Assembly: GCA_030529845.1 (NCBI GenBank)
Contig: JAUMWB010000001.1
Location: 248,001-312,000, forward strand
Origin: Rothia sp. (in: high G+C Gram-positive bacteria)
Lineage (GTDB): Bacteria > Actinomycetota > Actinomycetes > Actinomycetales > Micrococcaceae
Direction: 5' to 3'
Length of the DNA: 64,000 nt
Shown here one piece after another: positions 27,468 through 37,464 of this stretch; the first letter of the stretch is position 1; each line of letters starts with the position of its first letter. Both the position numbers and the translations under genes were made by a program. The notes below the pieces were generated by a model that did no database searches, was not told the DNA's origin, and saw only the letters and a list, made by a program, of their open reading frames with translations.

Positions 27468-30284
27468 GTGATGACTAGACCTGAAACTTCTGCACCCGGC
27501 AAACTCATGCTCATCGATGGGCATTCCCTGGCTTTCCGCTCTTTTTACGGAACCCCGGTGGATGTCTTCGTCAATGCTGAGGGCCAGCACACCAATGCTG
27601 TTCACGGCTTCCTATCGACCCTGATTTCCCTCATTAAAAATGAGCAGCCCAGCCACATCATTGTGGCTTTTGACCTTTCTGGGGGTACCTTCCGCACTGA
27701 AGAGTACGGCGAGTATAAGGGCGGACGTAACGAAACCCCGCAGGAGTTCTACGGTCAGATTGAGCTGATTCAGAAGATCCTGGAGGCCCTCAATATTCCC
27801 TCGGTGACTTTGCCTCGCTATGAGGCCGACGATATCGTTGCCACCTACACCCGCCAGGGGCGCGAAGCGGGTTTTGAGGTGCAGATTGTGTCAGGTGACC
27901 GCGATGCCTTCCAACTGGTGACCGATACCGTTACCGTGCTTTACCCGGTGACCACTGGCCCTACTAAGGGTATTCGCTACATGACTCCGGCGGCTGTAGA
28001 AGATAAGTATAAGGTTGCACCTCACCTTTACCCTGATCTTGCTGCCCTGACCGGCGAGCAGGCCGATAACCTGCCAGGTGTTCCCGGGGTTGGCCCCGGA
28101 TTTGCCGCCAAGTGGATTAACGAATACGGCGATTTGAACGGCGTACTCGAAAACGCCGAGAAGATTAAGGGTAAGAAGGGGGAAGCCCTGCGTGAGCATA
28201 TAGACGATGTGCTTCGCAACCGCCGCCTCAACCGCCTGGTCGATGACCTAGAGCTACCCGTCACCCTGGATGACGCCCACGGTTACGGCCCTAAGGCAGA
28301 AGAACTAGAAGAACTCTTTGATTACCTGGAGTTCAACTCCATTCGCAAGCGCCTGGCGGAGCTTTTTGAGGGTATGGGACAGGCTATACCTGCGGTTGAG
28401 ATTGATATTGAAACCGTGGAAACCATCAACAGTGCGGACGCTCTCACCTCCTTCCTGGCGTCCGCCCCCGACGCGCTCGCGGCGGTTGAGCGGGCCGTGG
28501 AAGTCCCTGAACGCCTAGCTCAGGCCATCACCCTCTGGCCCGTGGTCGATGAGCAGGCCGGCGAAAAGGGGCTAGCCCACGGCCAATCCCTGCACGGTCT
28601 CATGCTGGTTGCTGGTGCCCGCGCAGCCTACCTCGATTTTGAGCAACAGGCGGACGGCGTCCGTACGGCCCTGCATGCCTGGCTGGGTGACGCGTCCGCC
28701 TCCAAAATTACCTTCGATGTCAAGCAGAACTTTAAGTCTCTTGCAGCCCATAACCTGCCCCTGGTAGGCGTTATCGAAGACCCGGTGCTCTCCTCCTATG
28801 TCTGTGGCTTCATTCCCACCGCCCGCCGCCGCGGCCACCGTGAGATGCTTGAAGATCTGACCCGCGATTACCTGGGCCAGACTTACCCTGCCGCACCCGA
28901 ACAAGAGGACCAGGGCGAACTCTTCTCCCTGGAACCGGCAGTCGATACCGCCCACCAGGCGCTCCTTGCCCGCTACGTCCAAGAACTGGCCTACGCCCTC
29001 CACCTTGATTTGGTGGCCAAAAATCAGCTCGGTCTCTACGAAGAAATCGAACTGCCGGCCGCGTCCGCCCTAACCCGCATGGAAATTGCCGGTGTCGCTA
29101 TCGACGCCAGCGCTATCTCAGAACTCAAGAGCTACTACGGTGAGCACGTCACTCGCGCTACCGAAGCGGCCTACGAAATTCTGGGGCACGAGGTCAACCT
29201 GTCCTCACCCAAGCAGCTGCAGGGCGTCCTCTTTGGCGAACTAGGCCTGCCCACCACCCGCAAACTCAAGAGCGGCTACTCTACCGACGCCGATTCCCTG
29301 GAAGGAATCCTAGGCCAGGTGGACCCCGAGAGTCAGGGGGCCTCCTTCCTAGGTGAACTGCAAACCTACCGCGACTACACCAAGCTCAAGCAGACCGTTG
29401 AAGGGCTAGGAAAGGCAACCGCAGTAGACGGCCGCATTCACACCACCTACCAGCAGAATGTGGCTGCCACCGGGCGACTCTCATCCACCGACCCCAACCT
29501 GCAGAACATCCCGATCCGCACCGAAGAGGGGCGCAAGATTCGCGATGCCTTCGTCGTGGCCCCCGAGCCGGTCGACGGCACCGACTACACCACCCTACTC
29601 ACCGCCGACTACTCCCAGATTGAAATGCGCATCATGGTGCACCTGTCGGACGACGAGGACCTCATTGCCGCCTATCAGGCGGGGGAGGACCTGCACCGTT
29701 TCGTTGGCTCAGAAGTCTTCGGCGTAGCTCCCGAAGACGTAACCCCCGAGATGCGTTCCAAGGTCAAGGCGATGAGCTACGGACTTGCCTACGGCCTCTC
29801 ACCCTTTGGGCTCTCTAAGCAGTTGGGCATCAGCGTGGACGAAGCTACCAGTCTGCGCACCAACTACTTCCAGCGCTTCGGCAAGGTCGGTAGATTCCTG
29901 CGCTCCATCGTGCGTGAAGCCCACAAGACCGGTTACACAGAAACCATGTTTGGCCGTCGCCGCGCCCTGCCCGACTTGGCCTCATCCAACCGTCAGCGCC
30001 GCGAAGCTGCTGAACGCGCAGCCCTTAACTCGCCCATCCAGGGCACGGCTGCCGACATCATTAAAATCGCCATGATCAACATCGACGAACGCCTGCGCCG
30101 CGAAAACCTGGTCACCCGTATGCTCCTCCAGGTTCACGATGAACTCATTCTCGAGGTCGCCGCAGGCGAAGAAAAGATTGCTGAGACCATCCTGGTGGAA
30201 GAAATGAGCGGGGCGGCCTCCCTGCGCGTGCCCCTGGACGTGCAGGTCGGCTGGGGCCGCTCCTGGCACGAAGCGGGGCACTAG
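27468..30284 (+). CDS. polA: DNA polymerase I
   Basis: Repair and Okazaki-fragment polymerase, 938 aa. The N-terminal 5'-3' flap exonuclease is complete (LIDGHSLAFRSFYG; SGDRDAFQLV; ADNLPGVPGVGPGFAAKW). The middle 3'-5' exonuclease fold lacks the DxE and other acidic residues, so proofreading is presumably absent, as in Bacillus and mycobacterial Pol I. The polymerase domain has TADYSQIEMRI (motif A), the motif B region with YGLSPFGLSKQLG, and VHDELILEV (motif C). A TAGGAT box ends seven bases before the GTG at 27468, fitting a leaderless start; ATG 27471 is the alternative. Confidence 0.95.
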   Translation: MMTRPETSAPGKLMLIDGHSLAFRSFYGTPVDVFVNAEGQHTNAVHGFLSTLISLIKNEQPSHIIVAFDLSGGTFRTEEYGEYKGGRNETPQEFYGQIELIQKILEALNIPSVTLPRYEADDIVATYTRQGREAGFEVQIVSGDRDAFQLVTDTVTVLYPVTTGPTKGIRYMTPAAVEDKYKVAPHLYPDLAALTGEQADNLPGVPGVGPGFAAKWINEYGDLNGVLENAEKIKGKKGEALREHIDDVLRNRRLNRLVDDLELPVTLDDAHGYGPKAEELEELFDYLEFNSIRKRLAELFEGMGQAIPAVEIDIETVETINSADALTSFLASAPDALAAVERAVEVPERLAQAITLWPVVDEQAGEKGLAHGQSLHGLMLVAGARAAYLDFEQQADGVRTALHAWLGDASASKITFDVKQNFKSLAAHNLPLVGVIEDPVLSSYVCGFIPTARRRGHREMLEDLTRDYLGQTYPAAPEQEDQGELFSLEPAVDTAHQALLARYVQELAYALHLDLVAKNQLGLYEEIELPAASALTRMEIAGVAIDASAISELKSYYGEHVTRATEAAYEILGHEVNLSSPKQLQGVLFGELGLPTTRKLKSGYSTDADSLEGILGQVDPESQGASFLGELQTYRDYTKLKQTVEGLGKATAVDGRIHTTYQQNVAATGRLSSTDPNLQNIPIRTEEGRKIRDAFVVAPEPVDGTDYTTLLTADYSQIEMRIMVHLSDDEDLIAAYQAGEDLHRFVGSEVFGVAPEDVTPEMRSKVKAMSYGLAYGLSPFGLSKQLGISVDEATSLRTNYFQRFGKVGRFLRSIVREAHKTGYTETMFGRRRALPDLASSNRQRREAAERAALNSPIQGTAADIIKIAMINIDERLRRENLVTRMLLQVHDELILEVAAGEEKIAETILVEEMSGAASLRVPLDVQVGWGRSWHEAGH

Positions 30285-30393
30285 CAACCGGGCCGATAGA
30301 CGTGCGGACGCCGGTCAACACACCCGGGCGCGGGGTAAGACCAACATCACCCCACTTTCCCGTGAACGCGCGGTGAAAACGCCCACTAAACCA

Positions 30394-30422
30394 TTGACCG
30401 GCACACCTGCGCACCCTAGACT
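30394..30422 (+). promoter_or_regulatory. rpsA promoter
   Basis: TTGACC (30394-30399), 17-bp spacer, TAGACT (30417-30422): the best sigma-70-type promoter in the window. It lies about 195 bp before rpsA. The leader in between has GC-rich self-complementary segments that could serve S1 autoregulation. Nothing else is seen in the 332-bp gap after polA. Confidence 0.75.
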
Positions 30423-30616
30423 TGAATCTGTGCGTGTACAGTGCCCGCCTCGGCGTCTGCACGGCACCCGCACACCATATTGTCCGTATCAACGCTCAAT
30501 ACAGAGAACCATGCGGACCTTACCCCGCGTAGCAGCCCACAGGCTCCACCGCGGGAGCATGTAAGGGCCTGCCTGTATTGACCTAGAAAACTATCCATAT
30601 TGGAGCCCTACTCTCT

Positions 30617-32077
30617 ATGAGCACCAACGTTCCCCAGGTTGCAATCAACGACATCGGCAACGAAGAAGAATTCCTCGCAGCAGTCGACGCAACCATCAAG
30701 TACTTCAACGACGGCGATCTCGTTTCAGGCGAAGTTGTCAAGGTTGACCACGACGAGGTTCTGCTTGACATCGGTTACAAGACCGAAGGCGTCATCCCCT
30801 CACGTGAACTTTCCATCAAGCACGACGTAGATCCCGACGAAGTTGTTTCTGTTGGTGACACCGTTGAAGCTCTTGTCCTCACCAAGGAAGACAAGGAAGG
30901 CCGCCTGATTCTCTCCAAGAAGCGCGCACAGTACGAGCGCGCCTGGGGCGACATCGAGAAGGTCAAGGAAGAAGACGGCGTCGTTACCGGTACCGTCATC
31001 GAGGTCGTCAAGGGTGGTCTTATCCTCGACATCGGCCTGCGTGGCTTCCTCCCCGCTTCACTCGTCGAAATGCGCCGCGTTCGCGACCTGGCACCCTACA
31101 TCGGCCAGGAAATCGAAGCCAAGATCATCGAGCTCGACAAGAACCGCAACAACGTTGTTCTGTCACGCCGTGCATGGCTTGAGCAGACCCAGTCAGAGGT
31201 CCGCTCAACCTTCCTCAACCAGCTCGAAAAGGGCCAGGTTCGTACCGGCGTTGTCTCCTCCATCGTTAACTTCGGTGCCTTCGTTGACCTCGGCGGCGTT
31301 GACGGTCTCGTCCACGTATCCGAGCTCTCCTGGAAGCACATCGACCACCCCTCAGAGGTTGTCGAAGTTGGCGACGAAGTCACCGTTGAGGTTCTCCTCG
31401 TTGAGCACGACCGTGAGCGCGTCTCACTGTCACTGAAGGCTACCCAGGAAGATCCCTGGCAGGCATTCGCTCGCACCCACGCACTGGGTCAGGTTGTACC
31501 CGGTAAGGTCACCAAGCTCGTTCCCTTCGGCGCATTCGTTCGCGTTGAAGACGGCATCGAAGGCCTCGTCCACATCTCCGAACTCGCCGTTCGCCACGTG
31601 GACCTGGCAGAGCAGGTTGTCTCCGTTGGTGACGAACTGTTCGTCAAGGTCATCGACATCGACCTCGACCGTCGCCGCATCTCCCTGTCACTGAAGCAGG
31701 CCAACGAAGGTGTAGACCCCGAGTCCACCGAGTTCGACCCCGCTCTCTACGGCATGGCTGCAGAATACGACGAAGAAGGCAACTACAAGTACCCCGAGGG
31801 CTTCGACCCCGAGACCAACGAATGGCTCGAAGGCTTCGAAACCCAGCGTGCAGCATGGGAGCAGCAGTACGCTGACGCCCAGGCTCGCTGGGAAGCTCAC
31901 AAGGTACAGGTTGCTAAGGCCCTCGAAGCCGACGCAGAAGCAGCAGCTGCTGCCCCCGCGTCCGCTCCCGCCGAAGCTGCACCCACCTCATACTCATCCG
32001 AGAAGCCTGCCGAAACCGGCACCCTGGCATCCGATGAGGCACTGGCTGAGCTACGTAAGAAGCTGACCGGCAACTAA
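30617..32077 (+). CDS. rpsA: 30S ribosomal protein S1
   Basis: 486-aa mRNA-binding ribosomal protein. Four S1 (OB-fold) repeats are readable, the third and fourth most clearly at GQVRTGVVSSIVNFGAFVDLG and GQVVPGKVTKLVPFGAFVRVE. This four-repeat form with an acidic, alanine-rich C-terminal tail (AEAAAAAPASAPAEA) is the actinobacterial type. Codon use is strongly biased (nearly all optimal codons), as expected for a highly expressed gene. GGAG stands ten bases before the ATG. Confidence 0.97.
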   Translation: MSTNVPQVAINDIGNEEEFLAAVDATIKYFNDGDLVSGEVVKVDHDEVLLDIGYKTEGVIPSRELSIKHDVDPDEVVSVGDTVEALVLTKEDKEGRLILSKKRAQYERAWGDIEKVKEEDGVVTGTVIEVVKGGLILDIGLRGFLPASLVEMRRVRDLAPYIGQEIEAKIIELDKNRNNVVLSRRAWLEQTQSEVRSTFLNQLEKGQVRTGVVSSIVNFGAFVDLGGVDGLVHVSELSWKHIDHPSEVVEVGDEVTVEVLLVEHDRERVSLSLKATQEDPWQAFARTHALGQVVPGKVTKLVPFGAFVRVEDGIEGLVHISELAVRHVDLAEQVVSVGDELFVKVIDIDLDRRRISLSLKQANEGVDPESTEFDPALYGMAAEYDEEGNYKYPEGFDPETNEWLEGFETQRAAWEQQYADAQARWEAHKVQVAKALEADAEAAAAAPASAPAEAAPTSYSSEKPAETGTLASDEALAELRKKLTGN

Positions 32078-32101
32078 TTCTCTGAATTAGCCACAGCTGG
32101 C

Positions 32102-32145
32102 AAGGGCCCCTTCCACCTTCGGGTGGGAGGGGCCCTTCAGCTTTC
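32102..32145 (+). terminator. terminator of rpsA
   Basis: 16-bp stem with a TTCG tetraloop (32102-32117 with 32122-32137), one G-T pair; the tail is only weakly T-rich. Confidence 0.82.
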
Positions 32146-32217
32146 CCCGATAATTTTTTGAGGAGGCTAGGAGTAGGGCCAGACTCATACCTATAGTTCA
32201 TGCGAAAGCTAGGGGTA

Positions 32218-32239
32218 GTTAACCTTGCGTTAACCTTTT
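32218..32239 (+). promoter_or_regulatory. possible PHO box before the phosphate transporter
   Basis: GTTAACC occurs at 32218-32224 and again at 32229-32235, an exact 11-bp period, about 80 bp before the PiT gene. PhoP in Streptomyces binds tandem 11-nt units related to GTTCACC; the spacing and position fit, the sequence differs by one base per unit. Confidence 0.45.
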
Positions 32240-32307
32240 GCCCAGACTATTAACAGGGCTCAAATTTTGCCTTAAGACCGTATGAACACAACCTCAAAGG
32301 GGGACTC

Positions 32308-33924
32308 GTGAATTCCAGCGCGAATTCGGGTTCACAACTTGCAACTCCCGCCTTGCAACGTGATACCACCGACAAATGGTGGCACCTCACCTTCGGCGGC
32401 CTCATGGCCGTCTCTCTGACACTTTTTACCCTCTGGTCACTCAACTACGTGGACCAGGAATCACGCACCATCGTCCTTATCGCTGCTGTACTGCTGGGCC
32501 TCTTCATGGCCTTCAACATCGGTGGTAACGACGTCGCCAACTCTTTCGGAACCTCCGTTGGCGCAGGCACCCTGACCATTAAGCAGGCCCTGCTCATCGC
32601 CGCTGTCTTTGAAGTTTCAGGCGCTGTGATTGCAGGTGGCTCGGTCACCGATACCGTTCGCTCAGGTATCGTCGATCTGGGAGCCATCGATCTTGACCCC
32701 ATGCAGTTCGTCTACATCATGATGGCTGCCCTGCTGGGTGCAGCTATCTGGTTGCTGATTGCCACCAAGATGGGCTGGCCCGTCTCTACCACCCACTCCA
32801 TTATCGGCGGTATTGTGGGCGCTGCACTGACCATTGGCTTTACCACCGGAACAGGTGGTATGGACATGGTTCAGTGGAACAAGATTGGCCAGATCGCTAT
32901 CTCATGGGTTCTTTCACCGGTCTTGGGCGGCCTGTTCGCCTGGCTGCTCTTTGGCTTCATTAAGAAGTACATCCTGGGCTACAACGAGAAGGTCGATGCG
33001 GCCATGCTCGAAATCAAGAAGCACCAGGAAGAAGAGCGCGCAGCCCACACCCCCCACGTTGGTTTTCAGCGCATTACCGACCTACAGGCGGACGCCTACG
33101 CCAATGCCATGCTGCGCAAGAAGAAGTTCAAGCTCAAGAAGCTGGACCCCGAGGCGCCTGAGAGCGAGTACTACCGTCAGGTACACAAGCTCGATATGAA
33201 GGCCAAGCGTAGTGACTCACACCGTGCCCTCGAAATCTACGTTCCCATCTTGGCTGCTTTCGGTGCAGCGCTGATTGCTGCCATGCTGCTCTTCAAGGGT
33301 CTGGATAATCTTGAGCTGGGTATCTCAACCATGGGCAACGTCATGATCATGGTCATGGTTGCTGCCATTGCCTGGGTTAGCGTTTCGGTCTTTGCCCGCA
33401 GTCTGCAGAAGCAGGAGCTCTCCCGCGCTACCTTCACCATCTTTGCCTGGTTGCAGGTCTTCACCGCAGCCGCCTTCGCCTTCAGCCACGGTGCTAACGA
33501 TATCGCGAACGCTATTGGCCCCTTCGTCGCTATTCTTGATGTTCTCAAGACCGGCGCTATCGGTGAAGAGGCTGTTGTGCCCATGCCTGCCCTGGTTACT
33601 TTCGGTATTGCCCTAATCGTTGGTCTTTGGTTCGTTGGCCGTAACGTCATTGCTACCGTGGGCCACGGCTTGACCAAGATGCACCCCTCGTCAGGTTTTG
33701 CGGCGGAGCTTGCTGCTGCTGGCGTGGTCATGGCTGCCTCGGTTTTGGGTCTGCCCGTATCGTCCACCCACATTCTGATCGGTGCGGTGCTGGGTGTCGG
33801 TATCGTCAACCGCTCAGCTAACTGGAAGCTCATGCGCCCCATCGCCCTGGCCTGGATTATTACCCTGCCTATTTCAGCTGCTATCGGCTCAGTAGGTGTG
33901 CTGGCTATTTCAGCAATTTTCTAG
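32308..33924 (+). CDS. pit: inorganic phosphate transporter (PiT family)
   Basis: 538-aa membrane protein that imports phosphate (as metal-phosphate) with protons. Both PiT signature halves are present: [19 protein letters not shown] near residue 70 and [18 protein letters not shown] near residue 395, in inverted-topology repeats separated by a long charged cytoplasmic loop (about residues 230-310). GTG start with AAAGGGGGA upstream. Its TAG stop shares the four bases CTAG with the stop of the convergent yigZ gene, so there is no intergenic space for a terminator. Confidence 0.93.
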   Translation: MNSSANSGSQLATPALQRDTTDKWWHLTFGGLMAVSLTLFTLWSLNYVDQESRTIVLIAAVLLGLFMAFNIGGNDVANSFGTSVGAGTLTIKQALLIAAVFEVSGAVIAGGSVTDTVRSGIVDLGAIDLDPMQFVYIMMAALLGAAIWLLIATKMGWPVSTTHSIIGGIVGAALTIGFTTGTGGMDMVQWNKIGQIAISWVLSPVLGGLFAWLLFGFIKKYILGYNEKVDAAMLEIKKHQEEERAAHTPHVGFQRITDLQADAYANAMLRKKKFKLKKLDPEAPESEYYRQVHKLDMKAKRSDSHRALEIYVPILAAFGAALIAAMLLFKGLDNLELGISTMGNVMIMVMVAAIAWVSVSVFARSLQKQELSRATFTIFAWLQVFTAAAFAFSHGANDIANAIGPFVAILDVLKTGAIGEEAVVPMPALVTFGIALIVGLWFVGRNVIATVGHGLTKMHPSSGFAAELAAAGVVMAASVLGLPVSSTHILIGAVLGVGIVNRSANWKLMRPIALAWIITLPISAAIGSVGVLAISAIF

Positions 33925-34610
33925 GCTAGATCAACCCACTGGGTTTGACCCCACGAAATGTGCCCTGCGCCGGCTGTCAGCTCGGCCAGGGCCTTTTCTG
34001 TATTTGTAAGGGCTGTGCGGTCGTCAAATACTCCCAGGGTGATCTCGGCGCCGCTGGCAGTGTAGTCGGTGCCCAGCACTGTATAGCCGAGAGCTCGTAG
34101 GTCGTTTTCGAAGCGTCCGGCCTCGGCGTGGGAGGCGGTGACGGTGCCCAGTCGTAAGCGTTCGCGGGGAACGAGGGGCGCGGCGTCCAGGGTGGCGACG
34201 ACTGCGTCCGTATAGGCGCGCACCAAACCGCCAGCCCCCAGCTTGATGCCACCAAAGTAGCGCACCACTACAGCGCAAATATCTGAGAGGTCGGTGGTTT
34301 CACCGTCGCGTCCTTCGGTGCGCCGGGCTAACAGGGCCTGGAGCATGGGAATGCCGGCGGTTCCTGCGGGTTCACCGTCGTCATTGGAGCGTTGAATCTG
34401 CCGGTCGGCCCCGAGGATGAAGGCAGAGCAGACATGTCGGGCGTCGTGGTAGGCCTTACGCTTAGACTCAATGAAAGCGCGGGCCTCTTCCTCGGTTTCC
34501 ACGCGCTGGATATAGCCGATGAATTCGCTGCGCTTAATTTCTAGCAGGTGCCGGGTTTGGTCTCGGCTGGCGAGCACGGTGTAGCGGTTAGCGCGGGTTT
34601 TATCAGTCAT
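33921..34610 (-). CDS. yigZ: YigZ/IMPACT family protein
   Basis: 229 aa with the N-terminal UPF0029 (IMPACT) domain: [23 protein letters not shown], then [19 protein letters not shown] and [19 protein letters not shown], and a small DUF1949-like C-terminal domain ([17 protein letters not shown]). The molecular role in bacteria is unclear; relatives are linked to translation control. ATG with TAGAAT (34618-34623) seven bases upstream and no Shine-Dalgarno site: likely leaderless. Confidence 0.9.
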   Translation of the reverse strand: MTDKTRANRYTVLASRDQTRHLLEIKRSEFIGYIQRVETEEEARAFIESKRKAYHDARHVCSAFILGADRQIQRSNDDGEPAGTAGIPMLQALLARRTEGRDGETTDLSDICAVVVRYFGGIKLGAGGLVRAYTDAVVATLDAAPLVPRERLRLGTVTASHAEAGRFENDLRALGYTVLGTDYTASGAEITLGVFDDRTALTNTEKALAELTAGAGHISWGQTQWVDLA

Positions 34611-34698
34611 GGTGTCTATTCTAGTGTGCGGCTGGCAGGGCGCGTAGGCTGGTGGTAGGCTTCGGGCATCTGCCCGGTGACGAGAGGAAAGGACGCCT

Positions 34699-35316
34699 GT
34701 GGTACAGCGTATCGGTCTGACCGGTGGTATTGGGTCGGGTAAATCAACGGTAGCGAGGATGCTGGTGGAGTGCGGTGCTGTGCTGATTGATGCTGATGCT
34801 ATTTCCCGTCAGCTCATGCAACCGGGGCAGGAGGTGCTGGCTGAGACCGTCCGCGCCTTCGGTGAGGGTATTTTGACACCTGGCGGCGAACTTGACCGTG
34901 GCGCCCTGGCTGCTTTGGTTTTCTCTGATCCTGAGTCCCGCGAGAAACTCAATGCCATTGTTCACCCGGCGGTGCGGGCTGAGGCCGCCAGACAGCGACA
35001 AGCAGCCGTGAAAGAGGTGGGGGAGAGCGCCGTCATTGTTGAAGATATCCCCCTGCTAGCTGAGACCGGCCAGGCCGCTGATTTTGATGGTGTCATCGTG
35101 GTGGAGACAGAGCTCCAGGAGCGGTTGCGACGCCTGGTGCAGGTGCGCGGTATGAGCGAGGCGGACGCCCGTGCCCGCATTAAGGCTCAGGCAAGTGACG
35201 ACCAGCGCAGGGCTATTGCCACCTGGGTTATTGATAATTCTGGGAGCGAAGAGCGCACTGCTGCGCAGGTGCGCGAGGTCTTTGCCAATATCACAGCCGA
35301 TTCGTTGCATGAATAA
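34699..35316 (+). CDS. coaE: dephospho-CoA kinase
   Basis: Last step of coenzyme A synthesis: phosphorylates the 3'-hydroxyl of dephospho-CoA. 205 aa with the P-loop GLTGGIGSGKSTVAR, substrate-site DADAISRQLM and the lid around QVRGMSEADARARIKAQ. It is the short form, without the C-terminal GrpB-like domain seen in mycobacterial CoaE. GTG start after GAGGAAAGG. In many Actinobacteria it follows rpsA directly; here pit and yigZ lie between. Confidence 0.95.
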   Translation: MVQRIGLTGGIGSGKSTVARMLVECGAVLIDADAISRQLMQPGQEVLAETVRAFGEGILTPGGELDRGALAALVFSDPESREKLNAIVHPAVRAEAARQRQAAVKEVGESAVIVEDIPLLAETGQAADFDGVIVVETELQERLRRLVQVRGMSEADARARIKAQASDDQRRAIATWVIDNSGSEERTAAQVREVFANITADSLHE

Positions 35317-35545
35317 ATTTTTTGCGGTAGGTATTTGAAAACTCGGTTGAAAAAATCTGGTTGTGACCAGTAAAAACAGGCGAGAACAAGGGCCGGGAAA
35401 AAATCAAGTGGCCTCATCTCACCTGGAAATCAACCCCAAGCCCGCTTATCATTGATACGTTGCCCAGAGTCCGGGTAACCGCTGTGCGGGCGGTGGATGC
35501 AAGGGGCCCGCACGGTCACACACCCACTTCCACCGGGATAATCCT

Positions 35546-37378
35546 GTGCTGAACAAGCTACACGACAGACTAGGGTTGCGTACTAGCCCCGTCATTTTCT
35601 TCTCATCTGCACTCTTTATTATCGTCTTTACCCTACTGATGATGATTTTCCCGACGGCTATGTCTGATGGCATTGGCGTCATTTCTGACTTCATCATCAC
35701 CTACCTAGGCTGGGTTTACACCCTGGGTATCGCCATCTTCTTTTTCTTCCTGATCTACATGGCCATGAGCCGCTTTGGCCGTATCAAAATCGGTGACGAT
35801 GACGCTGAGCCTGAATACTCGGGTCTAGCCTGGTTCGGTATGCTCTTTGCAGCCGGTGTGGGCGCCGTCCTGCTCTTCTGGGGTGCGGCAGAGCCCATTA
35901 CCCACTATGCCAATCCGCCCTACGACGGGGTTGAGCCCCAGTCAGACCGTGCAGCCCTCGAAGCCCTGGCAATTGCTAACTGGCACATCGGTCTGGGTGT
36001 CTGGATTATTCTCACCATCCCGGCTCTAGCCTTCGGCTACTTTACCTACAAGCGCAAGCTACCCCCGCGCGTCTCCTCCATTTTCCAGCCCCTGCTGGGT
36101 GAGCGCATCCACGGTCCCATCGGCAAAACTATCGACTCGGTAGCCATTATTTCAACCGTCTTCGGTATTGCTGTTTCGGTAGGTCTGGGTGCTCTGCAAA
36201 TTAACTCCGGTATGGGCATCATGTACGGTGTTCCCCTGGGCGGCTGGATCCAGGCCGCTATCGTTGCCGTCATTACCGCTGCTGGTATTACCTCGGTTCT
36301 GATGGGTATGGACAAGGGCGTTAAGCGTCTGTCCTACATCAACATCCTGTTGGCCATTGCCCTCATGATCTTTATTCTGATGACCGGCGCAACCCGCTTC
36401 GTCACTCTGGGCACTATTGAGTCTGCTGGTTACTTCCTGCAGAAGCTGCCTGTCATGATGCTCTTCAATGACGCCTTTGCAGATACCGGTTGGATCGGTT
36501 CCTGGACCGTCTTCTACTGGGCCTGGACCGTCACCTGGGCACCCTTTGTGGGTCTCTTTATCGCCAAGATTTCCCAGGGCCGCACTATCCGCCAGTTTGT
36601 GGTCGGTGTGCTGGCTGCCCCCACTACCTTCACCCTGATGTGGGTGGGTGTCTTTGGTCTGAGCGCTTTCAATATCGAGCGCAATGAGAACGGAACCCTG
36701 GTGCAGACTGTGGCAGTTGAAGGTGACATACCCGCCGCCCTCTTCGAGTTCCTGAGCCACTTCCCCCTCTACCAGCTGGTTGCTGCGGTAACTCTGATTG
36801 TGATCACCATCTTCTTCATCACCTCCATCGACTCAGCGGCCCTGATCATGGATGCTATCGCTAACGGTCATGAAGACCCCGCACCCAAGAAACAGGGTAT
36901 CTTCTGGGCTGCCTCCATCGGCGTTGTATCAGCCTCCATTCTGGTAGCAGCCGGAGACAACGGCCTAACCGCCCTGCAGAACGTCATTATCGTCATCGGC
37001 TTCCCGGTCTGGCTCATTGGCTTCATGCAGATGTGGATGCTGGTACGCGCCCTGCGCGAGGACGCCGGTGAGCTGCCCCCCATGCGCACCCGCCAGTGGA
37101 AGCAGGTCATCCCCATTGAGGAATACCACCGCCGCGCCCAGGAAGACTTCTCATCCATTGAAGAAGTCACCATCCGCCCCGAATACGAGCTGGGCACCGA
37201 ACCTGAGTTTGAGGGTCTGGTTCCCAACACCGGCCAGATTCCCGTAGTGACTGCTGAAGATATTGCCGAGGACGCCGCCGCCAAGAAGGCTGCCTCTGCG
37301 CCGGCAGAAGAGCAGGGAACTCACACCGCAGTGGTGACCGGTGACCTGCCTGCTACCGATATCGACCCCAAGAAGTAG
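35546..37378 (+). CDS. BCCT-family betaine/choline/carnitine transporter
   Basis: 610-aa secondary transporter for quaternary ammonium osmolytes. About twelve membrane segments. Family motifs: GMLFAAGVGAVLLFWGAAEP (glycine-rich TM3 with the tryptophan), then WAWTVTWAPFVGLFIAKIS (TM8 tryptophan box) and ITSIDSAALIMD. The C-terminal about 110 residues are acidic and cytoplasmic; in BetP such a tail senses osmotic stress, but here it is acidic rather than basic. GTG start with no strong ribosome site. The 229 bp before it are AT-rich and show no other gene. Confidence 0.9.
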   Translation: MLNKLHDRLGLRTSPVIFFSSALFIIVFTLLMMIFPTAMSDGIGVISDFIITYLGWVYTLGIAIFFFFLIYMAMSRFGRIKIGDDDAEPEYSGLAWFGMLFAAGVGAVLLFWGAAEPITHYANPPYDGVEPQSDRAALEALAIANWHIGLGVWIILTIPALAFGYFTYKRKLPPRVSSIFQPLLGERIHGPIGKTIDSVAIISTVFGIAVSVGLGALQINSGMGIMYGVPLGGWIQAAIVAVITAAGITSVLMGMDKGVKRLSYINILLAIALMIFILMTGATRFVTLGTIESAGYFLQKLPVMMLFNDAFADTGWIGSWTVFYWAWTVTWAPFVGLFIAKISQGRTIRQFVVGVLAAPTTFTLMWVGVFGLSAFNIERNENGTLVQTVAVEGDIPAALFEFLSHFPLYQLVAAVTLIVITIFFITSIDSAALIMDAIANGHEDPAPKKQGIFWAASIGVVSASILVAAGDNGLTALQNVIIVIGFPVWLIGFMQMWMLVRALREDAGELPPMRTRQWKQVIPIEEYHRRAQEDFSSIEEVTIRPEYELGTEPEFEGLVPNTGQIPVVTAEDIAEDAAAKKAASAPAEEQGTHTAVVTGDLPATDIDPKK

Positions 37379-37412
37379 TCGCACCGTCAGCGCTCCGCGA
37401 ACCCCCGTCATC

Positions 37413-37432
37413 ACTAGTACATATGTTCTAGT
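37413..37432. promoter_or_regulatory. LexA (SOS) box before uvrB
   Basis: ACTAGTACATATGTTCTAGT is palindromic at 18 of 20 positions; its core GTACATATGTTC differs at one base from the Gram-positive SOS consensus GAAC-N4-GTTC. It lies 20 bp before the TAGGGT -10 box of uvrB, a DNA-damage gene. Confidence 0.75.
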
Positions 37433-37464
37433 ATTGGCGGGGGTTTTTCGGTAGGGTAGGGGGT

